A stretch of 64,000 bases of DNA, taken from positions 2,284,707-2,348,706 of the forward strand of contig NZ_JACCCL010000001.1 in the NCBI RefSeq assembly GCF_013408665.1. Direction: 5' to 3'. This DNA is from Sporosarcina sp. JAI121 (GTDB lineage Bacteria > Bacillota > Bacilli > Bacillales_A > Planococcaceae). Positions 57,683-64,000 of the stretch are shown here, one piece after another. The notes beneath the pieces are model-generated. The model had not been told where the DNA came from and ran no database searches. It saw only the letters and a program-made list of their open reading frames with translations. Position 1 is the first letter of the stretch. Each line of letters begins with the position of its first letter. The position numbers and the translations under genes are program-made.

Positions 57683-59227
57683 TCATTTCAAATACCTTCT
57701 CGAACCCGCAAAATTCGCTTTGTAGGGATGTGCATCAATCGAGATGATTTCCACGTTCCTGCTTGAATTCGGCGCATGGATCATTTGATTGTTTCCGATG
57801 TACATCCCTACGTGATAGACCTTCCCTTTTCCCTGATTGTACGCGAAGAACAGCAAGTCGCCCGGCCGCATATTTTTCCTGGCAACGGGTGTACCGTTAA
57901 CAGCCTGGACGAATGAATCACGCGGAATCATGATGCCGTGATTTTTGTACACGGAATGAATGAGTCCTGAACAGTCGAAGCCGAAGCCTGATATACCTGA
58001 CCAGACATAAGGGAGTCCCAGGAACATTTTAGCGCTATCTACAATGTCTTTCTGGGTCGGCTTTGGAATCGCCGCAAAGTTTTTAACGATTTTAGCGTCT
58101 TGCTTGCGCAAATATTTCACACCGTTGGAGGGCGTTTGAACGTGGATCCACTCGCCTTCTTCCTGAATGACCGGAAGAATAGTCGTGTAGCTAATATCCA
58201 CGAATTTATTCGCTTTTTGGGGTTCGTTGTATAGGGTCGCTATATTCGTATCGACGATAGCTATTTTACAATCCGTGTAATCAGCTGTCGTTTCGGTTAC
58301 ATGGGATTTCGGTACCCATCCCGGATAACCTGCTTTATTCCTGGGCGTGTATTGATCTTTCACAGCGATTTCATGCCAGTTGCCACTGCTTTTCAAAATA
58401 ACGACTTCTTGGCCGTATAAAGCCTGTGTATCCGTTTTTCCTACAAGCCATAACTTTTGGCTGACAGACATGCCTTTCGTCCATTTTGCGATGTCGGTTG
58501 GACTGGAAATCGAAGGACGGTCCACTACACGATTTTTGTTCGGCGATTTCCAAAGGTTTGTCACCTGTACATTGACGACAACCTTCTTTTTACTGTCTGC
58601 CTTGTAACAGACGGGCTTCTTTTTAAATTCCGGATTCAAGATACGGGCAAGGAACACTCCGAAATTCGCTTTCGTAATGAATGCTGTCGGCTTGTATGTA
58701 TTGTTCGGGTAGCCGGTAGTGACTTCATTAAAAAATAGTATATTAATCGATTCGGATGCCCAATATGAAGGAGCAACGTCCTTGAAAGCATGGTTAGACG
58801 TTCCTTTCAACTTAAAGGCACCGACTAGAATTGCTGCCATCTGCCCTCTTGTCAACTTATTGTTTGGCATGAACGCACCTTTTTCATTGCCATTCATGAT
58901 TCCTTCGTCTGCTATCGTGGCTATGATTTCGTAACCCTCGTCATGGGCCGTGACGTCGGTGAAGTTTGGATCAGGCCGGTCTGCCGTTTTCAGGCCTAGT
59001 GCCTTGATAATCAAAGTTGAAGCTTCCAAGCGGGTGATTTCTTCGTTAACGCCGAAGTTTTTTGCCGGATCTGCAAAAATGATGCCTCGCCCCGCCAAAT
59101 AATCCAATTCTGCTTTCGATGCGTGTTTGTCACTGACGTCTTTGAATAAAGGCGCCGCAGATACGTTGCCGACTGTTGTAAATATAAGAAGGAATGCGGT
59201 GAAAAACACCATAAACTTTTTTATCAT
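57683..59227 (-). CDS. SLH-anchored NlpC/P60 cell-wall hydrolase
   Basis: A 514-residue secreted enzyme. Signal peptide (about 1-25), three SLH repeats (first about 30-75, ending near residue 195), two SH3-like segments (about 215-380), and a C-terminal NlpC/P60 domain. Catalytic Cys is in GFDCSGLIH, the His in YHVGMYIGN and the third polar residue in MIHAPNS. Such enzymes cut the D-gamma-Glu-meso-DAP or related bond in the wall peptide. SLH anchoring places it on the S-layer side. ATG after ATAGGAG. Confidence 0.9.
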   Translation of the reverse strand: MIKKFMVFFTAFLLIFTTVGNVSAAPLFKDVSDKHASKAELDYLAGRGIIFADPAKNFGVNEEITRLEASTLIIKALGLKTADRPDPNFTDVTAHDEGYEIIATIADEGIMNGNEKGAFMPNNKLTRGQMAAILVGAFKLKGTSNHAFKDVAPSYWASESINILFFNEVTTGYPNNTYKPTAFITKANFGVFLARILNPEFKKKPVCYKADSKKKVVVNVQVTNLWKSPNKNRVVDRPSISSPTDIAKWTKGMSVSQKLWLVGKTDTQALYGQEVVILKSSGNWHEIAVKDQYTPRNKAGYPGWVPKSHVTETTADYTDCKIAIVDTNIATLYNEPQKANKFVDISYTTILPVIQEEGEWIHVQTPSNGVKYLRKQDAKIVKNFAAIPKPTQKDIVDSAKMFLGLPYVWSGISGFGFDCSGLIHSVYKNHGIMIPRDSFVQAVNGTPVARKNMRPGDLLFFAYNQGKGKVYHVGMYIGNNQMIHAPNSSRNVEIISIDAHPYKANFAGSRRYLK

Positions 59228-59340
59228 CTGAATTCTCCTATTCTACTAAAGGTTTGTATAGTAATCATACAGTAGAAAGAAAATTCCGTATAGACATTCT
59301 TTACTAGAAAAATTGAGGTATTGTTTACGATGTATAAACT

Positions 59341-59363
59341 GAGCGTAGGCGGTGAAGCGGATT
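59341..59363 (-). repeat. Short copy of the CGCTTCGG element
   Basis: On the minus strand AATCCGCTTCACCGCCTACG, then CTC. Both end modules fused with no middle. Confidence 0.6.
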
Positions 59364-59404
59364 TGAACGGATTCTTTCTTTCAATTAATATAGTAATAAG
59401 AAAA

Positions 59405-59454
59405 AAGCCCAAAACGTCCGCCCCCATTGAAGACGGTCCCATCGTTTCAGGCTT
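59405..59454 (-). terminator. Terminator of the stalk-domain gene
   Basis: On the minus strand AAGCCTGAAACG pairs with CGTTTTGGGCTT around an inner CCGTC/GGCGG-like stem, followed by TTTTTT. Confidence 0.7.
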
Positions 59455-59472
59455 GCTTGTTATATAGTCTAG

Positions 59473-60429
59473 TTATCGGTTTTTGACCATCAGTTCAAGC
59501 ATCTGTTCAGGCACATATGTTTTCATGCCTTTCATTTCGGGTGCTACTTCGAAATATCCGATGCTGCGGTTATACCCATACATTTTGTCGCCGCGTTTCA
59601 CAGTAAAGGAACTGTTCTGTAATGTGATGATTGCACCGTTCACTTCGGGCTGGGACTGGACATAGTAACCAAGCTCTTCCGCCACTTTCCGAAGCGGAAT
59701 CATCTTAACTCCATTTTTCATGTAGTGATCATTGCTAATGATTTCTTGCACCTTTGATGTGTCCGACTTTTCAGGTTCTGTCGGTGTTTCTGTTCCTGGC
59801 AGCTCTTCTGTTACATAATCCAGAGCAATAATTTTGGACGGTGTCGTTTGCGGTGGAAGACTTCTTGTCGTTACATCGTAGAAAACAGCTAATTCCTTCC
59901 CTTGAAGATTTTTTTCCTGAATTTCTTTTCCTTCTTGATTCAGAAGAATCGTATCTTTATCTAGGTTCAGCTTTAATTCCCCGTCCAGACTAAGGTACGC
60001 CTTGTTAAATTTGGCGATTTTCACTTCTCCGAAAATGTCTTCATCTTTCACGACAATGACTTCAGGGGTTACTTGCGCAGGATAAATTAAGATCATTGGC
60101 TTATTTTTATCATAATATGCTTCAACTCTTGATCCTTTTTTCAAAGTCGTTTTTTGAATGGATTTAGTCGTTCCGCTATTGAATAGTAGTGATTCGTCGT
60201 TGATGCGCAACATCATGATCATTTCATCTTTGTCTTCAACCGTCACTTGAATCTCTTTCGCACCTTTTTCAATTTCTTTCACGACACCGGAAAACTTCAT
60301 GTAGTTTGTCGCGTCCTTTTCATTGTCTTCAATGACTTGTGTCTGCTCATCTTGTGCAAATGTCGGGTATGTACCGGCCATACTTCCCGTCAACAATGCA
60401 GCCAGTGCGATTGTACCGATTTTCTTCAT
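59473..60429 (-). CDS. Secreted stalk-domain protein
   Basis: A 318-residue exported protein. The signal peptide ends near AGTYPTFAQ (about residue 25). Two beta-rich repeats (KFSGVVKEIEKGAKEIQVTV and EVKIAKFNKAYLSLDGELKL) precede a C-terminal copper amine oxidase N-like stalk domain (MIPLRKVAEELGYYVQSQPE). Stalk domains occur on many surface proteins of spore formers. ATG at 60429 follows AGGAGAGAG; the ATG five codons before has no site. Likely at the cell surface; function unknown. Confidence 0.8.
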   Translation of the reverse strand: MKKIGTIALAALLTGSMAGTYPTFAQDEQTQVIEDNEKDATNYMKFSGVVKEIEKGAKEIQVTVEDKDEMIMMLRINDESLLFNSGTTKSIQKTTLKKGSRVEAYYDKNKPMILIYPAQVTPEVIVVKDEDIFGEVKIAKFNKAYLSLDGELKLNLDKDTILLNQEGKEIQEKNLQGKELAVFYDVTTRSLPPQTTPSKIIALDYVTEELPGTETPTEPEKSDTSKVQEIISNDHYMKNGVKMIPLRKVAEELGYYVQSQPEVNGAIITLQNSSFTVKRGDKMYGYNRSIGYFEVAPEMKGMKTYVPEQMLELMVKNR

Positions 60430-60531
60430 ACTCTCTCTCCTCACTTTTTGTTATTCAATGAATTCGACGGCTCATGAAGGTAAAAGTTACAAAGAGATGA
60501 AGGTTTTTCTATTTTGGTACCCATATGCCCA

Positions 60532-61179
60532 CTAAATCTGTATGAATCTTAATTCGCTGAAATCCATGTAAACCTGGTAACCGCCTTCCCACTGCTCCTT
60601 TAGCCATATGATGCATTCATGCATCTCTTCACTATGCTGTTTCGCCAGTCCCTCCAACACATCCACTTCATTAAAAGCGGCTAAGCACCATTTAGGATCC
60701 GGAAGCAGATTCAACCATTCAGCTTCTTCTTTGTCCAAGCTATCTACAGGAGACATTTTCATGGCGACCGGAAGCAAAATACTCCACTTACTTCCTAAGC
60801 CGATCTTCTCTACGAACTTTTTGACTTCTACTATAAATCGGAAAGACCATTCGAATGTGTTTACATCATCCCAGCTTGTCACTTGAAGGTCATAGTAGAC
60901 AATCTGTTCTTTTTTCAGTAATCTTTCAACCATACTTTGTTTTACCGGGCTTTCAATGAAGGTTGCATTCCTGAACGCCGCCACTTTAATGGGTGCTTTC
61001 ATTTGTTCCTCGTTATAATTCACTTGTCTTTTATGTACTTTTTCAATATATTCATCCATTTGCTTCAATAATGTAAGTAGTGTCTGCTCTTCGTCAGCTG
61101 ATAATCCCTTCGTCACTTGCTTTTCACGTAAGCTTTGAATGCCCGTGTAAAGTTCTTGCCGCTCATCAACAGTCACCAT
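60532..61179 (-). CDS. Hypothetical protein, 215 residues
   Basis: A soluble protein, helical in the first 60 residues (YTGIQSLREKQVTKGLSADE), then mixed (VYYDLQVTSWDDVNTFEWSF, GSKWSILLPVAMKMSPVDSL). No signal, membrane segment or catalytic motif. Start ATG after GGGGAGGGA. It lies alone between the stalk-domain gene and the arginine operon. No family recognised. Confidence 0.7.
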   Translation of the reverse strand: MVTVDERQELYTGIQSLREKQVTKGLSADEEQTLLTLLKQMDEYIEKVHKRQVNYNEEQMKAPIKVAAFRNATFIESPVKQSMVERLLKKEQIVYYDLQVTSWDDVNTFEWSFRFIVEVKKFVEKIGLGSKWSILLPVAMKMSPVDSLDKEEAEWLNLLPDPKWCLAAFNEVDVLEGLAKQHSEEMHECIIWLKEQWEGGYQVYMDFSELRFIQI

Positions 61180-61316
61180 TTTCCCTCCCCGTTTTCGCTG
61201 TTACTGATTACTATTAGTGTACATCGTTTCCACATAATTAGTTTCAATATTTATCCAAAATGATTCCAAAGGTTCAGAATAATGCGCAGAGTATAGGCAG
61301 AAGACCTAATAATAGT

Positions 61317-61363
61317 AAAAAAACCAAACAGACCTGCTATCGCGTAGCAAGTCCTTTTGGTTT
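61317..61363 (-). terminator. Terminator of the argJBD operon
   Basis: On the minus strand AAACCAAAAGGACTTGCTA pairs with TAGCAGGTCTGTTTGGTTT and is followed by TTTTT. Confidence 0.85.
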
Positions 61364-61422
61364 ACCTTCAGACAGAGGTCTATTGAATAGCGATTCACTG
61401 AACGCTTTAATTCAAACGTTTG

Positions 61423-62574
61423 TTAAGAATGCGCGATTTGTTCCTTGAGTAAAATTGCCGCAAGTATATCCACCGCTTGGTCGATTTCTTCATAAGTGAC
61501 TGTTAAGGGCGGCAACAATCGAACGACATTGACTCCTGCTTGAACGAGCAGTAACCCCGCCTTTTCAGCCTGTTGAATGAATGGCAAAACATCCTCATCG
61601 CATTCAATACCGAGTAATAAACCGGCTCCACGAACGGCAAATTGCTCCTGTGGTAACACAGTTTGTATTTTTTCGATTAGATAGTTCGATTTATCTTCAA
61701 CTTCTTCCAGGAACTTTTTCTTAAAGACAATATCGACAACCGTTTGTGCAACTGCGACGGCTAGGGGATTACCTCCGAACGTCGTGCCGTGAGATCCTGG
61801 CCCGAATGAATGAAATAGCTCTTTTGAACCGAGCATGGCACCAATCGGGAATCCCCCGCCTAATCCTTTGGCTAATGTAATAATGTCTGGCTCAAGCGCT
61901 GTCTGCTCATATGCATAACGGGTTCCCGTGCGGCCTATGCCTGTCTGCACTTCATCGACAATCAGTAAAATCCCGTTTGATTTGCAGATGTCTGTTACTT
62001 TTTGTGCGAAGCCGGGATCGACTTGGTGGACGCCGCCTTCCCCTTGTATCACTTCCAGCATAATTGCGGCTACATCACCGTCGATTGCAGCTTCCAATTG
62101 TTCCTCATCGTTGTATGGAATGATGCGGAATGTTTCCAGCAATGGACCGAATCCTTCGCGAACCTTCGCTTGCCCGGTTGCGGACATAGCGCCGAACGTC
62201 CGTCCGTGAAACGATTGTTCAAATGTAATGATGACGTTTTTCTGTGTATGTTTACGTGCTAATTTAATGGCAGCTTCGTTTGCTTCAGCTCCGCTGTTAC
62301 AAAAAAATGCATGGCTGAAAGGTGTATCTCGTACGAGCTTCTCTGCCACTAATTCCTGCTCAGGGCTTTCAAATAAATTTGAGACATGCCATAGTTTTTC
62401 GCTTTGTTGTTTGACCGCTTTGACGAGGGCATGGTGCGCGTGACCAAGGCTGACGACTGCGATTCCACTTGTAAAATCGAGGTAGTCCTGTCCTTTGTCA
62501 TCCGTCACAACTGTTCCACTTCCTTTTACAAGATGAATGGAACGTCGCGCATAATTCTGAAATAATGTACTCAA
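61423..62574 (-). CDS. argD: Acetylornithine aminotransferase
   Basis: A 383-residue class-III pyridoxal-phosphate aminotransferase that makes N-acetylornithine. The PLP lysine is in LAKGLGGGFPIGA; other family patterns are NSGAEANEAAIKLAR, FHGRTFGAMSATGQ and DEVQTGIGRTG. TTG at 62574 follows GGAGG inside the end of argB and overlaps its stop, so argD is translationally coupled. Third gene of the arginine operon seen here. A terminator lies 60 bases after the stop. Confidence 0.95.
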   Translation of the reverse strand: MSTLFQNYARRSIHLVKGSGTVVTDDKGQDYLDFTSGIAVVSLGHAHHALVKAVKQQSEKLWHVSNLFESPEQELVAEKLVRDTPFSHAFFCNSGAEANEAAIKLARKHTQKNVIITFEQSFHGRTFGAMSATGQAKVREGFGPLLETFRIIPYNDEEQLEAAIDGDVAAIMLEVIQGEGGVHQVDPGFAQKVTDICKSNGILLIVDEVQTGIGRTGTRYAYEQTALEPDIITLAKGLGGGFPIGAMLGSKELFHSFGPGSHGTTFGGNPLAVAVAQTVVDIVFKKKFLEEVEDKSNYLIEKIQTVLPQEQFAVRGAGLLLGIECDEDVLPFIQQAEKAGLLLVQAGVNVVRLLPPLTVTYEEIDQAVDILAAILLKEQIAHS

Positions 62575-63350
62575 GTGAAAACCTCCTCGCATTTAATGGT
62601 GGTACCTTCCAATTGCTGTCCGACAATCTTCACCGATGGAATGCCTGCACCTAAACAATCAAGTGCAGCTTTCACTTTCGGCAGCATGCCTCCATAAATT
62701 TCACCCGTTTCAATCCATTTTCCGATTTCCGTCGGTGATGCTGTTTGTTGGACGCAATCTTCAATACTTATACCTGGTGTGTCAGTAACCAGTAGCAGAC
62801 TATCCGCATTCATCGCAAGCGCGATTTCGCTTGCGACAGTATCCGCATTGATATTGAGCGGAGCGCCATCATCTGTCGCTCCGATACAAGCGACGACCGG
62901 AACTAGCCCTGCCTGAAGTATTTTTTCGAGCAATTCGGTGCGGACATGCTGTATTTCACCGACAGAACCGTATCGCTCTTCGTTCAACACTGTACAAACT
63001 AGCAATTTCCCATCACTTCCATTCAGACCTATCGCATCAACGCTGCCTTTATTCAACTGATGGACGAGAGCCGGATTCACTTGGCCGATCAACGTCGATT
63101 GAACGATGCCCACGGCTTCTTTCGACGTTACACGGATGCCATTCACTACGGAGGATGTTATCTTGTTTTTGGCTAATTCCTTATTGATGAAAGGTCCGCC
63201 TCCATGAACGAGTATGAGTTCATGACCCGTTTCCTGCAATTTCTTGAAATTCGTGAAAAAAGCTTCACTCAACCCTTCTAGCATGCTTCCACCTAGCTTC
63301 ACTACCATTCGTTTACGATCGGTATGTTGCGTTGATTTGGACATAGTCAT
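62571..63350 (-). CDS. argB: Acetylglutamate kinase
   Basis: A 259-residue amino-acid kinase that phosphorylates N-acetylglutamate. The nucleotide-binding pattern VVKLGGSML opens the domain, HGGGPFIN and the NINADTVASEIALAMNADSL segment hold the substrate site. The ATG at 63350 has GGGGGTG 10 bases upstream and overlaps the end of argJ by 38 bases; a later ATG (63308) before VVKLGGS has no ribosome site. The overlap with both neighbours indicates tight translational coupling. Confidence 0.94.
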   Translation of the reverse strand: MTMSKSTQHTDRKRMVVKLGGSMLEGLSEAFFTNFKKLQETGHELILVHGGGPFINKELAKNKITSSVVNGIRVTSKEAVGIVQSTLIGQVNPALVHQLNKGSVDAIGLNGSDGKLLVCTVLNEERYGSVGEIQHVRTELLEKILQAGLVPVVACIGATDDGAPLNINADTVASEIALAMNADSLLLVTDTPGISIEDCVQQTASPTEIGKWIETGEIYGGMLPKVKAALDCLGAGIPSVKIVGQQLEGTTIKCEEVFT

Positions 63351-64000
63351 ATGTTAAATCACACCCCCACGCTATTCCTTTTCCGTTCCCCTGTTGAAGG
63401 TCGACAAAAATTTTCACTTCCGGCTGTTTCAAATAGACAAGCAATTGCGCTTCTGAAAAGGTTACCGGTTCCCCTTTTTCAACGACTGTCGTAGAGCCGA
63501 TGTCGATCTTTATCGTATCTGGATTCAGTGTGGCTCCGCTATATCCGACGGCAGCAATGATTCTTCCCCAGTTCGCATCACAGCCGAAGATAGCTGTTTT
63601 TACGAGTGGTGAACCGACGACCGTTTTGGCGATTTTACGTGCTTCAGCATCCGTAATCGCTCCTGTCACTTCGACTTCAATCAGCTTTGTGGCACCTTCT
63701 CCATCCTTCGCAATCATTTTTGCCAAGTCTTGCGAAACGGCTTGCAATGTCGCTATAAATTGTTCCCATCCCTCATGTGCGGGCGTCAATGAATCATTCC
63801 CTGCCATGCCGTTCGCCATAACAAGCACCATATCGTTCGTAGATGTATCGCCATCCACCGTAATGGAGTTGAACGTCAGGTCTGTAACTGTTTTAAGCGC
63901 CGCTTGCAGATGAATCGATTCGATGTTGGCATCGGTTGTTATAAAACCGAGCATTGTTGCCATATTCGGATCGATCATACCCGATCCTTTTGCTGTTCCC
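63313..64000 (-). CDS. argJ: Glutamate N-acetyltransferase / amino-acid acetyltransferase ArgJ (partial)
   Basis: The C-terminal 229 residues of ArgJ, running off the right edge. The self-cleavage site between Ala and Thr is visible in GSGMIDPNMATMLGFITT, so the whole catalytic beta chain lies in the window and the alpha chain outside it. TVVGSPLVKTAIFGCDANWG is a further signature. ArgJ recycles the acetyl group from acetylornithine to glutamate. It is followed by argB and argD in the usual Bacillus order. Confidence 0.95.
   Translation of the reverse strand, partial: GTAKGSGMIDPNMATMLGFITTDANIESIHLQAALKTVTDLTFNSITVDGDTSTNDMVLVMANGMAGNDSLTPAHEGWEQFIATLQAVSQDLAKMIAKDGEGATKLIEVEVTGAITDAEARKIAKTVVGSPLVKTAIFGCDANWGRIIAAVGYSGATLNPDTIKIDIGSTTVVEKGEPVTFSEAQLLVYLKQPEVKIFVDLQQGNGKGIAWGCDLTYDYVQINATYRS

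Noticed and set aside
1..64000. CRISPR arrays, transposases, prophage genes, tRNA or rRNA genes
   Set aside because: Looked for on both strands and not found. The repeats present are dispersed or short tandem, without regular spacer spacing.

Overview
The window reads as chromosomal DNA of a low-GC, endospore-forming member of the Bacillota, most likely a Planococcaceae species close to Sporosarcina. The evidence is spore genes (cotJABC, CotF-type coat genes, yyaC), three proteins with S-layer homology (SLH) domains, strong AGGAGG-type ribosome sites with many TTG and GTG starts, and many Bacillus-type households (ykuS, yoxD, ylmA, ylmB, helD, pssA-psd, argJBD). I saw no transposase, phage gene, tRNA, rRNA or CRISPR array. 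The genus is an inference from gene content, not from a marker gene.

Layout. 0-10 kb: thpR, a ring-cleaving dioxygenase behind an MhqR-like operator, a YetF-type membrane protein, an amino-acid ABC operon, a decayed acetyltransferase gene and helD. 10-11.3 kb: coding debris, a 150-bp tandem duplication and two tandem YheE-like small genes. 11.3-16 kb: an acetyltransferase / enolase-superfamily enzyme / regulator / NhaC antiporter group that carries the same direct-repeat operator at two promoters. 16-24.8 kb: small metabolic, membrane and spore genes (ykuS, yoxD, DUF2798, VOC, DUF4256, DUF6366, yozB, ylmA, AEC carrier, YusW lipoprotein, yyaC). 24.8-28.9 kb: a citrate transport and sensing locus in decay; only the response regulator is still a full-length frame. 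29-36 kb: pssA-psd, dbpA, an HrtAB-like exporter and the cotJ operon. 36-46.6 kb: corA, coat genes, a second AEC carrier, two mirror-image pairs of DUF948 genes, an NRDE protein and a truncated MOSC gene. 47-55 kb: an EcsC-type protein, ylmB behind a TPP riboswitch, a large SLH protein and an acetate-type sodium symporter behind a CcpA (cre) site. 55-61 kb: SLH and cell-wall proteins, including an NlpC/P60 hydrolase. 61-64 kb: the arginine operon argJ-argB-argD, cut by the window edge.

Several signals lie between the genes. One is a structured dispersed repeat of about 96 bp, with two full copies of equal length and several short or decayed copies, all intergenic. Others are the operator shared between the regulator/enolase promoter region and the nhaC promoter, a second three-copy palindromic repeat at 18-20 kb, several coding remnants, and small membrane-protein genes of 40-54 codons.
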